Of a stretch of 64,000 nucleotides of DNA, positions 23,139 to 33,660 are shown in pieces (the stretch's first letter is position 1; every line of letters begins with the position of its first letter). The DNA is from Amaranthus tricolor (Eukaryota; Streptophyta; Magnoliopsida; Caryophyllales; Amaranthaceae). The notes below the pieces were generated by a model. That model was not told where the DNA came from. It saw nothing but the letters and a program-made list of their open reading frames with translations, and did not search any database. The position numbers and the translations under genes are program-made. The stretch covers positions 14,698,424-14,762,423 of the forward strand of contig NC_080051.1 of the NCBI RefSeq assembly GCF_026212465.1. The letters run 5' to 3'.

Positions 23139-24821
23139 ATGGAACATTTAAAACCTATAAAAGTAACCGTCACCTCTCACATAAATAAACCCACTCCCTC
23201 ACGTTACATCTTTCACTTCATAATCATTACCCTTTCCCTTTCACTCAACCCTAAACCGTCATTCTCTCCATTACTCTTTCTTTTCTCTCTCAAAACATCC
23301 ATGAAGACCAAGAATCAGAATCCTAAAATGAAGCAACCTGTACCTCTTCAAGTCATCTACCCACCTTCTCACACTCCTAAGCCTGAGTCTTCATCAAAAG
23401 AACAGGAGGGAACCCCCATCTCCCCGGAAACTCATGCAGGCCGTAAGAGAACAAGAGGATCCAAGACACCTCTAACACGTTCTGTCAAGAAAATGAAGGT
23501 AACCCACTACTTAAACGCTGAGGAACTTTCCAAAGAAATGTCAGTTGGCTTTGGCCTTGACAAAGAGTGGTATGAGACTACAAACTTTCCTCAATTTCAC
23601 AAAATTCTACAAACTCAACATTGGGAATCACTCATGTGCGATTACTACTGCAATCCCATTTACCCAGAAATTATGCTTGAGTTCATCTCTAATTTTTCTA
23701 TTCATGATGGAGTTTGTTCTAGTTCAATTAAAGAAATTGAAATTGAATTTGATAGTTTGACGTTAGGAGAGTGGCTAGGAGTGCCAGCCACTGGTTTTGA
23801 TGTTTACTACGTTGGGTCTAAAATTGCGTTTTCTGGAATAGATGAAAAGGATGTTTGGAGATGTTTAGGCATTAGGCAAAAGAGAGGTAAAGTGAGTCAC
23901 AATGTTTTGTCCCCCTTACACAAGTTACTCTACAACATTGCTCGAAGGTTTATTTTACCACGAAATTCAAAACGTAGTGAGGTAAGTCTTCGAGATGCCA
24001 CTTTGATTTACTGTATGGTGAACAATATAAAGATTAATTTTCCTTCCTTGATGATTTCGCATTTAAATGATTGTATAGCCAAAAGATGTATGGTAGGCTA
24101 TGGTGGTTTGTTGTCCTGGATTTTCTCCAAATTTGATGTTCCACTTGGTGATTATAATTTTCCAATGGGTCCCAGTAACATGATAGGTGCAAAATGTTTG
24201 AGCAATTTGCGCCTTCAATTAAATGAGGAAGGGATCCTTGAAAATGCTGTGGAACAGGTTGAGATTGATTCTGATGATGAGGAACAGGAGGAAGAGGAGA
24301 AGGAGAAGGAAAAACAGGAGGAAGAAGGGAAGGAAAAGGAGGAACAGGAGGAACAGGAGAAAGAAGTTGAAAAGGAGGAACAGGAGAAAGAAGGAGCTGG
24401 AGTTAAGGAACAGGAGGTTGTTCTTTCTGATAAGGAGGAAGAAGACCAGGGGATGGGACCTGAAGTTGCTCTTGATGATGACTCTAGGGCTGAACCCAGT
24501 AGTTTTCCCTCCCCAAAGCCAACCACTCCACCATCCCATCATTTCCCATCACCACCACCATCACCAACACCAAGATCACCACCACCATCATTTCACAGAC
24601 AAAGCTTTGATCAGGCAACCGTTCCTACTGCCCCCTTATACTCCATTCTCCTCAAGCTTGATGATTTGCAGGATCGCTTCTTCAAATTTCAAGATGAGAT
24701 TCGTGTTTCCCTAGCCTCATTAGCTGACCAGATGACTCAAATGGAGGCTCGTCTTGGTGCTAAATTGGATACAGTGGAGGTGGAAACAGAATATATTGAT
24801 GAAGATGCCCCTGCTTCCTAG
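23139..24821 (+). CDS. Copia-1 third ORF (SIRE env-position protein)
   Basis: The open frame is 560 residues. The likelier start is M55 at 23,301, because only from there is the protein conserved with the Copia-A copy (MKSPKSSSSK there, MKTKNQNPKM here); the first 54 residues read through promoter-like DNA. The central domain (residues 140-360) resembles the putative plant transposon protein domain found in this place in SIRE-related elements: VGFGLDKEWYETT, LGEWLGVPATGFD and FILPRNSKRSEVSLRDATLI. It is followed by a long glutamate/glutamine-rich acidic repeat (375-445), a proline/serine/histidine-rich stretch and a conserved C-terminal coiled coil (DEIRVSLASLADQMTQMEAR). No convincing transmembrane segment is left after the internal start, so an envelope role is doubtful. 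Function unknown. Confidence 0.8.
   Translation: MEHLKPIKVTVTSHINKPTPSRYIFHFIIITLSLSLNPKPSFSPLLFLFSLKTSMKTKNQNPKMKQPVPLQVIYPPSHTPKPESSSKEQEGTPISPETHAGRKRTRGSKTPLTRSVKKMKVTHYLNAEELSKEMSVGFGLDKEWYETTNFPQFHKILQTQHWESLMCDYYCNPIYPEIMLEFISNFSIHDGVCSSSIKEIEIEFDSLTLGEWLGVPATGFDVYYVGSKIAFSGIDEKDVWRCLGIRQKRGKVSHNVLSPLHKLLYNIARRFILPRNSKRSEVSLRDATLIYCMVNNIKINFPSLMISHLNDCIAKRCMVGYGGLLSWIFSKFDVPLGDYNFPMGPSNMIGAKCLSNLRLQLNEEGILENAVEQVEIDSDDEEQEEEEKEKEKQEEEGKEKEEQEEQEKEVEKEEQEKEGAGVKEQEVVLSDKEEEDQGMGPEVALDDDSRAEPSSFPSPKPTTPPSHHFPSPPPSPTPRSPPPSFHRQSFDQATVPTAPLYSILLKLDDLQDRFFKFQDEIRVSLASLADQMTQMEARLGAKLDTVEVETEYIDEDAPAS
23164..23300 (+). promoter_or_regulatory. Promoter-like cassette before the third ORF of Copia-1
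   Basis: AACCGTCACCTC (23,165-23,176), a TATA-like ATAAATAAA (23,181-23,189), CTCCCTCACGT and then a pyrimidine-rich CA leader lie between pol and the third ORF. The diverged Copia-A copy has the same order on its minus strand: AACCGTCACCTC at 40,556-40,545, TATAAA at 40,536-40,531, then CTCCCCTCACGT and a CT/CA-rich leader. Conservation of this non-coding order suggests an internal start for a separate mRNA. That is inference. Confidence 0.45.
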
Positions 24822-25452
24822 TTCTCCTTTAATATCTTTTATGTTTCATTGCTACTATATCTGTCACAAAACAATTTCTTTGCCTTTTGGTACCAGCTGG
24901 GGTACACCTCTTAAACATTGTTAACTTTGTTAAACCTTTTTACATATGCTACTATCTGTTAGGTTTGATTAGTCGTTGCTTATCAAGCTTGCATTCATTG
25001 TGTTCCTTTAATATTTGCTTCCTATTCTATCTTTGACTATATATAGTGCTGTGGTTTGATTGCTTATCTTCTTTTTGATTAATGTCAAAAGGGGGAATAT
25101 TTGGCACAAACTTAAATAATGCTTGAGCATGTTTGAGATCTAGTTAAATCTATTATGTTGGGATTATGGATTAAAGTGATGGTTTGGTTTCTGATGTTTG
25201 GTTTCGGATGTTTGTGTTGCTAGCTGTTAGTTGTTGCTCATTGATATTGAAACTAGGTTTTCTATTGAGTTAAGGATAATTTATGCTGAATTAATATAAA
25301 GTTGTTGTTTTGATTATTTCTAGAGTAACTTGTTTCATGACATTTAGTTAAGAAGAGTTGTTTTGATCTCTAACATACTCTTCAACATTGGTTTACTCTA
25401 TTTTGTTTTTAAGTTTGTTTGAAAAGTTTGTCATCATCAAAAAGGGGGAATT
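24822..25452 (+). other. Copia-1 3' untranslated region with two polypurine tracts
   Basis: Non-coding, T-rich. One polypurine tract, AAAAGGGGGAA, lies at about 25,087 and is followed by TATTTGGCACAAACTTA. The other, AAAAAGGGGGAA, ends two bases before the 3' LTR (25,439-25,450). The second primes plus-strand synthesis; the first is an internal copy. Confidence 0.75.
25439..25450 (+). promoter_or_regulatory. Copia-1 3' polypurine tract
   Basis: AAAAAGGGGGAA immediately before the LTR start TGTTGG at 25,453. It is the expected plus-strand primer. Confidence 0.9.
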
Positions 25453-26928
25453 TGTTGGACCTCTTGAGTTTTGATGATGACTACACTTTAGCAAATATGT
25501 GTTTAGAGATTTTGTGCAGGTCGATATCCGATTAATTGTGATCGTTGATAGTACCTATGGCTTAGTTCATGGGAATATACATGTCAAAAGGTTTCAAGAG
25601 ATGTTAGAAGAGTATATCACGTGGGATGTAAAATGGAGACAGGAAGTCTACTGTTCCCAGGTTTGATGTTCTAGCAAGTTGGAATTTGGAGACAGCGCAG
25701 TGTTCCCAAACTGAAGTCAATTTGCGTTAGCTAATAAATTCTATCTTTTATTTTTTAGTTAATGTATTTAAATTAATTGGTTGCATTAGTTTATTAAAGT
25801 TAATTGGCAAAAAGAATTTCTAAAATTCCTTACGTGGTGGTTTCAAGATTAATTCCTTATTTTTAGGAGATAAACTTGGATCTACTAAAAAGTAGGAACA
25901 GCAGTTAGGTCTTAATTATTTTTGGATTTTCTGAAAAAATAATAAAATTAATCTTTTCCTAAAAATAGTAAAAATAACCATTTTCTAAGAATTAGTCAAA
26001 AGATAACCGTTTTTAGAATTAGTCAAAAGATAACCGTTTTACCAAACCGTTTTCTAAATATAGCATGAAGTTCCAGCCATTAATTTGGGGAACAGGAATT
26101 ACTACTGAAGAAACTGCTACTTTAGGGAACAGCGGTTATTAAGGAACAGCGGTTATCAGGAAATAGCGGTTACTGATTGCCTGAACCGTTTGTTTGATTT
26201 ATTCAAAGGCTGAAGTATTAACCGTTTTGTGATTCATTCAGCATCATTCATTGATCCATGACTAAGGATAATGGGTTGGAATATTTTTCTATTTTTAGAA
26301 ATTTATTTTATTATAAATAAGCTAACTAGCTCGGTTTTTCAAAGAGAATTAACGCATGCTTTAAGAGAAAAATAATTTTTGTGCGTTTGATTTTGAAATT
26401 CTACAAGTAATATTTTGTGCTTTTAAATTGCCAATTAATTCATAATATTTACTTGTGCAACTCTTTGATTTATTTTAGAGAATTTCTATCCTTTTTGTAA
26501 GGGATTTTGAGAGTTTATGTAATTAGACTCGGGTGAGTCTAAGGGGGAAGTTAGATAGCTTTTAGTGAAGCTAGAGAGGATTAGCTTATTGTAAAGCTAA
26601 GTTTGTTGCTTTGAGTAAAGCAATTAGAGAGTGAAGAGTTGGCCTAGTTGTTTCGCTTCGAGTGAAGTAAGGTGTTTATTGTAATTGTAATTAATTGCCT
26701 TAGACATAGTGAAGTTGTTAGAAATCCCAAGTGGTCGTGGTTTTTCCTTTTGTTTAGGCCCAAAAGGTTTCCACGTAAAATCGTGTGTCTCTCTTATTAT
26801 TTTGCTCTTAGTTTAAGCTTTATTTATTTTGAATAATTCCGCAAAAACAGGGCACAATCGCTTAAACTTGCAACAACAACAATTCACCCCCCCTCTTGTT
26901 GCTGTTCCCGTTCCTAATTGAATCAACA
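25453..26928 (+). repeat. Copia-1 3' LTR
   Basis: 1,476 bp, the same length as the 5' LTR, with about eight substitutions seen by eye and no indels. The hairpin copy is at 26,736-26,775. It is followed by the GGGAG target duplication. Confidence 0.95.
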
Positions 26929-26933
26929 GGGAG

Positions 26934-27770
26934 GTCTAAAGGGTTGGTTGTTGTAGGAACCTTGATGAGCATACCCTTGGTTTTGACCACCAAAACCCAC
27001 GGTCACACATTCGGGATTATAACAATCGTAGTTCATGACTGGAGCCCCTTCTTGGCTGCACCCCTCATTGTCCAAAGGCACCACATGTTCAAAGTTTGAG
27101 CCCCCACAATAGGATGCATCATGAATAGTGCCCTCGAAGATTCTATATGAAAAGAGTTTCTCGGTAGCCGATGATACATTGGAACTACCTTGAGCGAGTT
27201 TGAACTTGAACAACTTCTTATTCATGATGGCCTCGATCTTCGAACTAATCGTGTCCAAGTTGCTTGAATCAATCATCCCCCTCGTTAGTCCACTACCCCT
27301 TGCTCCTCCCCAAGAGTTATTCTTAGCAACTTCTTCGATCTTATCTTTGAATTGGTTGCACGGGATCTTAGAAAGTGTTGTTGAGACTATCATAGAAGAA
27401 TGTGTTAAGATGGATCTCCCAGTACTCATGATGGGGGCAAGCTTGGATCATCCTTTTGAACCTATTCCATGTAGCGCTTAGTTTCTCATCATCCTCTTGA
27501 GTGAATGACACTATTTTCTTGCGCCAATGTTGTGTTCGAATGGTGGGATAGTACCTTTCTAGAAATGTTGTTTTCAGTTGAGCCCAAGTAGTCATGGAGT
27601 TTGGCTCAAGGCATTTATACCAATCTCTATCATCTCCGGATCCATCTCCGGATAGACTTAGATGGAATAGGTGTGGTCGCACATAATCTGGTCTAGTAGG
27701 GCACGGAGGGATGAGACCATAGATGTCTGAGAATGCCTCCAATGTTGTAGAGGGCATTTATTCTTTAAGC
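26934..27770 (-). pseudogene. Element G gag, N-terminal and central part
   Basis: Two overlapping minus-strand frames (27,757-27,368 and 27,429-26,923) form one broken gag. The first has the Retrotrans_gag features LFHLSLSGD, TWAQLKTTFLERYYP and FTQEDDEKLSATWNRFKRM. The second continues with an alanine/serine/asparagine-rich spacer (ISSKIEAIMNKKL) and a C/G/Y/N-rich end. A frameshift near 27,400 joins them. In the parent element this protein forms the capsid. It is disrupted by the frameshift and by Copia-1. Confidence 0.75.
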
Positions 27771-28160
27771 CGGAGAAAGGAGTCTTTTTCACCATCCGGG
27801 TGAATTATGGGTGTATGTGGTATGGAGCTACGATTACGGGTAGCACGACACCCCCTTGAAATTCTTGGGACTCAGGCGTCCCAAACTGACCAAACAATTG
27901 TTGATTTTCACCTATAGTTGGTGCAAAAGGATTGGTTGTGCTTAGTTGTGACTGAACGGGAGCTAAAGCTTGTTTTCTCGACTTTTTTGGATCTCAGGAT
28001 TGTAAGGAACGAGCTGTAGCTGTGATCTGCGAGTGTTATGGTGCATGGCAAACATACTAGAAACCAAGCGTAAGCACTGACAAGGAAGATTATGAAACAA
28101 TAAACAAAAATAAAGCAAAAATAAACTACATCAAGAACACAATCAAAACAAAATGCCTTG
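27771..28160 (-). other. Element G leader and damaged gag start
   Basis: Sequence between primer site and recognisable gag. Short minus-strand frames rich in Q, T and P suggest the gag N-terminus, but stops prevent a confident start. Confidence 0.4.
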
Positions 28161-28178
28161 TCCCCGACAACGGTGGCA
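28161..28178 (-). promoter_or_regulatory. Element G primer binding site
   Basis: On the minus strand TGCCACCGTTGTCGGGGA follows the LTR end closely. It agrees at about 15 of 18 positions with the tRNA-Asp-type primer site used by many plant Athila/Tat elements (compared from memory). Confidence 0.6.
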
Positions 28179-28181
28179 TTT

Positions 28182-28210
28182 TGATAACCCGCTTTTAGCA
28201 TCGTTTTACT
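28182..28210 (-). repeat. Element G 5' LTR, short piece left of the hAT insertion
   Basis: In plus orientation it begins TGATAACCCGCTTTTAGC and ends with the hAT target GTTTTACT. The rest of the LTR continues at 33,747 beyond the hAT. Confidence 0.65.
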
Positions 28211-28357
28211 CAAGCCCGGCCCATACCAGGATCATCATGAGCAATGGCTCAGGGCCCCGATTTTTAAGGGTCCAATTAAAAAAAATTAAATAATTGTATA
28301 TCAATTAAGTGTTGCACGCCTAACTTCCCAATAATAATACACAACAATACTCCATAC

Positions 28358-29992
28358 TAGGGGTGTTCAAAAATATCCGGATCCAAAAACCCGATCCGAA
28401 AAACCCGCTTTCCGATTTTTAAAACCGGGTAAATTACCCGGTTTTCCAAATTCGGATATTTCGGGTCGAGTACCCGGTTTTAAAACCGGATATTCGGGTC
28501 GGATACGGATCGCGAATTTTGGAAAACCGGGTACCTGGTATCCGGTTTGAGTAATTTTTTTTTAAAATGTCAAAAATGAAATTGAAAACCCTAAATAACT
28601 TAAATCTATCAGATTCCTTCTACCTTGCGCCGCCTCCTATTCTAGTCTTCTTCCTTCTTCTTCCTCCTTCATTCTTGCTGCTGCTTGCCTTCTTCCTCCT
28701 TCACCATCCGCCTATTCCAGTCTTCCAGTATTCGGTATTCCTTCTTCTTCCTCCTTCTTTCTTGCTGCTTGCTGGCTGCTGCTTGCCTTCTTCCTCCTTC
28801 ACCATTGACGCCGTCATCTTTAATTGGGTAATTTTGTTTCAATTTTTTTGCCATCTTCATCTTCATTTCTTCTTCTTCTTCTTCTTCAATACCTATTTAA
28901 TTTTGTTTTTTGCCATTTTCGATTTCGTTATCTTACTTCATCACCATTTTCGCAGTAAACGATTTTGTCACAGAACATCTTCACTCTTCAGTACTTATTT
29001 AATTTATTTTTTTTTTGCCATTTTCAATTTTGCCACAGATATAATCTGCCATTTTCGGTAGTGAATTGAAGTTCTACATGGATTCTTACCCACCGATTCC
29101 ACCATCTAGATTTTCGGTAGTTCTTTATCATTTGTTCAAAATTGTGATATTTATTCTGATATTCTTTATTTTTGTTGTGATATTCTGATTTTCGGTAGCC
29201 ATTTAATTTGATGAACTGTTGTTTGTGAATTGATTGTGTACAACTAATGATGAACCGAATTGTGATGAACTGATTGGGAATTGATTGTAGTATTGTGATG
29301 AACAGATTGATTGGGAACAGATTTAACCTTTGTTTTTTGCTTTACATTTGGAGAAAATAATTGATTGGGAATCACTGAATTGTGATGAACTGATGAATGA
29401 ACTGATTGAAATTTATTCATGTAAGTTGTGAGTTGTGATTACTGATTATGTTAGCTGAAAGGTCTTGGATGAAATGATTATGAACTGATTATGAACTGAT
29501 TAAGAGTAAAAATATTTTTCCTTTAACCTTATATTGTTCGACTGTTCGTGCTCTTGGCTTAGGTAATGCATTAAATTTGGACCATCCGGAGGTCATAATC
29601 GATGAAACTCTTGACGTCGGTGAAGATGATTAATAGAGCTTGAAGTTTCAACTCCAAAAATTTTAATCGCTTGCTTTTAGTTTATGGAATTATGAGTTTA
29701 TGGAATTATGGTTGTATTTCAATTACCTAATGATTATATTTTAAATTTTTTAATAGTGTATGACTAATTAAGTTAAGTATTTTAATATTATTTGAATTAT
29801 ATATTTAAAAAAATGTTAAATGAAATAAGAAAACAAAAAAAAAAAAAAAAAAAAAAGTTACAAAACCGGTATCCGGTTTCCGACCTGGTTTAAACCGGGT
29901 CGAATCCGGATTAGAATTTTAACTATCCGGAAAACCAGGTACCCAATTTTTCGGAACCGGGTCGACCCGGTATCCGGTTTTGAACACCCCTA
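28358..29992 (+). mobile_element. Small non-autonomous hAT inside the larger hAT
   Basis: 1,635 bp with termini TAGGGGTGTTCAAA and its mirror TTTTGAACACCCCTA, flanked by a perfect 8-bp duplication CTCCATAC (28,350-28,357; 29,993-30,000). Both subterminal regions are dense in CCGG, ACCCGG and GGGTA motifs. The part at 29,500-29,680 is clearly similar to the last exon and 3' flank of the hAT fragment at 12,450-12,620, so it derives from that family. The interior (28,567-29,300) is pyrimidine-rich with no transposase domain. It cannot encode its own transposase. Confidence 0.92.
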
Positions 29993-30229
29993 CTCCATAC
30001 CTTCCTAATAAATCCGGTAAGTATTTTTCATTTTCAGTAAAATGCTATAACTTCCTAATTAGTACTCGGACTAATCATTTCCACGGATATCAAGGACAAT
30101 TTTCATCTTCCTATTTTTAAAACTTTCTAACTACATTATGATTCCTATTTTGCTCTAAAAATAATATTCTCATCTTAATAGTGTATTCATCTTCCTACTT
30201 TCCCCAAAATTGCTAAGAAGTGGAAAACT

Positions 30230-33200
30230 CAAGAAATAGCCATTAAATATGACTAGTGAAGTGGAAAATTGAGCATGTTAATGTTGTTAATGATGATATT
30301 GAGCATGTTTTTTGTTGAAATATAAAGAGATGGTCGAATGCAACAAGAGGGGGGGTGAACTGTTGTGTATCAAGCTTTACTTCGTTTTTACTCTAATTTG
30401 CGGAATTTTAACAAACAAAATAAAGCTTAAACTTGAAATGCAAAAGATAAAAGGAGACAAGGATTTTACGTGGAAACCTTCTTGGCCTAATAAGAAGGAA
30501 AACCACGACCCCCCGGGATTTCAAAATTCTCACTATGTTTTAGGCCATCAATTACAATTACATAAAACAGTTTGCTTCACTTGAAGCTTCTCTACTCTAG
30601 GCCTAATTCTCTTTCTCTACTTTCTCCTTCTCTTTCTCTTCTCACGTTTCTCTTCTCTATTCTCTTAGACTTCTCGTAAGTCTAATTACAACAAAACACT
30701 CAATAACCCTTACAAGGCCGATTCTCAAGAGGATAAAAATTAAAACAATTACTTAAGAAAAATATAATAAATTAATTGGCATTTAAAAACTGAAAATATT
30801 TTTCTTAAATGATCTCCCTTTAATGGACACTCTTGGATGGATATACGGTTTGAGCAAAGTTCCTCCTATTTATAGTGGGAACAGCCAGCAGTTACCTTGG
30901 ACACACCTCCCACTATCCTCCACGTTCTCAAAACAAAAAGATAGTGGAATTGCCAAAAAATAAATGCCCGGCTGTCATTTGCTCAAAGAGAAAAACAGTT
31001 TCCTTAAGCTAAAAATAGCATAGGAATTAAAAACCCAAGATCCTAAAAAATAGGAGATCTCAATCTTAAAAAGAATAAGTCTTAGGCTATTTTTAGATAA
31101 CCTAAAAATAGTTTTGCCAACTAACTTACTAATTAATTTAAGCAACTAATTTAAGTTTTAACCGTTTACATCAATTAAAACAGAATAATAAATAACTGCA
31201 ATTTTCTAGTCGATGTTTTTCTCCAGACCTGCTACGTAGAAACAGCGTACTGTCTCCAGCTTCAACTTCTGTTAGATTGTTCATTTTGGGAACAGTAGAC
31301 TGTACATCTACTTTCAACATTATAACACTTATCTAACTTCTTGGATCTTTAAGACATGTACAACCTCCACGAATCAAGTCCTCGGCTTCATCAACGATTT
31401 CAACAAAATCGGATATTTACCTACAAAACAATCTCTAAAATATGTTTGTTTACTTTACAAGTGAAGTCATCATCAAAACCTTAAGAGCCAACATTTTTGA
31501 TGCTAGTGTAGATGATGATGCTTTTTTTGATGATGATACCAATTATAATGTTGACATATTTATCCTAAGAAATTGGGATTATTTAGACTCTCAAATGATT
31601 GACACTTTAGTTGTAAAGGGTCCCAAAAGAGACTTGTCTATTATAAAAGAAGCCAAAGGTAAAATGAGAAGACAATTTTCGACCTCATTCTTCACTAGTG
31701 TGTTACCAAATGGAGAAAAAAATTGATAGAGATTGGTTGGTATATTCAAAAGAACTCGATTGTGTTTTTTGTTTTTGTTGTAAATTATTTAAGAAAGGGG
31801 TTGGAAGAGGTCAATTAGCAATGGTGGTTTTAGAGATTGGGCACATCTTTGTGTTAGAATTAAAGAGCATGAAATTGGTATGGAACATTTGCAAAATATG
31901 ACCACGTGGTATGATTTATGTTTAAGACTTCAAAACGACACAACTATAGATAAGGTAGCTCAACAACAATTTGAAAAGGAGAAAGAACATTGGAAAAATA
32001 TCTTGTTAAGAATCATTACAATAGTTAAGTTTCTTGGAAAGCACAATCTTGCATTTCGTGGTACTAATGAAAAATTGCATCAAAATAGTAGTGGTAATTT
32101 TTTAGGATTTATTGAAATGTTAGATGTGTTTGACCCAATTGCACAAGCGCATGTTCATCGCATTACTAATGATGAGACTCATGTTCATTACCATGGTCAC
32201 AACATCCAAAATGAGTTGATCCTCTTGCTTGCTCGTGCAATTAATAATGAAATTGTTCAGATTATAAAAGAGGCTAAATATTTTTCTGTGATACTTTATT
32301 GTACAACTGATATTCGCAACCAAGAACAAATATCTTTAATTATAAGATATGTGGATGTTTCTTCTAATTGTGTTAGCATAGAGGAATTCGTTTTAGAATT
32401 TTTAAATGTGAATACTATGCAAGGACTTTTTAATATCTTATGAATGAATTAATTGATCATAAACTAGGTGTTGTTATGTTCATGGTCAAAGTTATGACAA
32501 TGGTTCAAATATGAAAGGATAGAACTAAGGAGTACAAAGAAAACTTTTAGATCTAAATCCTAGAGCTTTTTACACTCCTTGTGGTGCCCGTAGCCTTAAT
32601 CTAATGTTGTGTGATATGGCCAATAACTTTGGAAAAGCTAGAGATTATTTTGGTATCACTCAACGCATTTAAACTATTTTTTTTCCAGATCCACAAAGAG
32701 GTGGAAGATTTTAATGGATAATGTCTAAGAGTTAACATTGAAACCATTATCTTCCAATCGTCGGAAGAGTCGTATAGATTTTATTGGATAAAAAGTGAAG
32801 CAAAATCTTTAGCTGATAATAAAAATGGTGAATTTGAATTTGTAGTTGCTATTATCATTTGGTATGGTTTGTTATATACTGTAAATTTGGTGAGTGAAAA
32901 AATTATAATCAAAGAATATGTCTATATGTGATACTATTGAAAATTTGAAACATTTAACTTCATTTCTTAAGAATTATAGGGTAAATGATTTTTCAAATGC
33001 GGATGAAACTATTAAAAAGCTTGCAATAGATATGGAAATTGATCCAATTTTCCCTCAAAGGCGTTAAATAAAGAGAAAAAACAATTTTCCCACAAGAAGC
33101 TTTTACAATTAACTTTTTTAATTGCATTATTGATCAGGCAATTGTCTCACTTGATACAAGGTTTGAACAATGTGAATGATATGAAAATATCTTTGGTTTT

Positions 33201-33660
33201 TTATTTACTTCTGACATATTGCATTCACTCGATGATTCATATTTGAAATCTTGTTGTATTTGTTTGTAAGAAGCTCTTAAAATGATGAGAAATATGACAT
33301 ATGGTTATGATTTGTATGTGAAGTTGAAATTAGTCCAAGAATTTTTACCTTCAGAAAAGTTAGGGGCTCTTGAGATTTTAAAACGATTGAAACATGTTAA
33401 TTGTTCCCAATGCAGTTATTGCATATAAAATATTGTTAACTATTCCGATTACAGTTGCAACTGCCGAAAGAAATTTTTCAAAGTTAAAAGTTGCTTAAAA
33501 CTTACTTACGTAGTTCTATGTCACAGGAAAGACTTAACGTACTTGCTTTAATTGCATTTAGAATGACGTTTTCGATAAAGTTGCTTATGAAGATTTGATT
33601 GATGAGTTTGCATCAAAAATTCTCGAAGGAAGAAAATTTTCAAGTGATAAACAGTAAGTT
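30230..33660 (+). pseudogene. hAT transposase (DUF4371, ZMYM1-like), degraded
   Basis: The coding remnant is split by the solo LTR at 30,313-31,493. After the LTR, 31,494-31,726 gives DDDAFFDDD, PRNWDYLDSQ-like and KGPKRDLSI. An extra A in an A-run near 31,720 shifts the frame, and 31,720-32,443 continues with [20 protein letters not shown] (the TTF-type zinc finger), [11 protein letters not shown] and DUF4371 sequence (KFLGKHNLAFRG; EAKYFSVILYCTTDI). Scattered pieces to 33,660 include the C-terminal dimerisation motif TVATAERNFSKLK, broken by frameshifts. Transposase of this type excises and inserts hAT elements; this copy is dead. Confidence 0.8.
30313..31493 (-). mobile_element. Solo LTR, SIRE-related family B, copy 1
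   Basis: 1,181 bp with TG...CA ends (TGTTGAAATATAAAG on the left, TTAAGAGCCAACA on the right, plus orientation) and a perfect 5-bp duplication TTTTT on each side. It is closely similar throughout to the solo LTR at 38,875-40,092. No internal region is present, so LTR-LTR recombination removed it. The conserved hairpin lies at 30,469-30,507. Minus orientation is assigned by alignment with the Copia-A LTRs. Confidence 0.9.

Larger units (their letters stand above)
16232..26928 (+). mobile_element. Copia-1: full-length SIRE-type Ty1/copia retrotransposon
   Basis: 10,697 bp with two 1,476-bp LTRs (TG...CA), perfect 5-bp duplication GGGAG, initiator-Met primer site, gag (598 aa), pol (1,072 aa), a third ORF (560 aa or about 506 aa from the likelier start) and polypurine tracts. 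By eye the LTRs differ at about eight positions (roughly 0.5%), so the insertion is young. The order gag-protease-integrase-reverse transcriptase-RNase H defines Ty1/copia. The long element with an extra ORF after pol defines the SIRE/Maximus branch. All three ORFs are open, so this copy may still be competent. It is inserted in the gag of gypsy element G. Confidence 0.95.

Noticed and set aside
24215..24542. Minus-strand open frames of about 105 residues (S/C- or L/F-rich)
   Set aside because: They are antisense shadows of the glutamate/glutamine-rich repeat of the third ORF.
23139..24821. Retroviral-type envelope glycoprotein
   Set aside because: From the supported start there is no signal peptide, no clear transmembrane anchor and no cysteine pattern; only the position resembles env.
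28567..29061. 164-residue plus-strand frame inside the small hAT
   Set aside because: Leucine/phenylalanine/proline-rich translation of pyrimidine-rich DNA with no domain and no homologous frame elsewhere.
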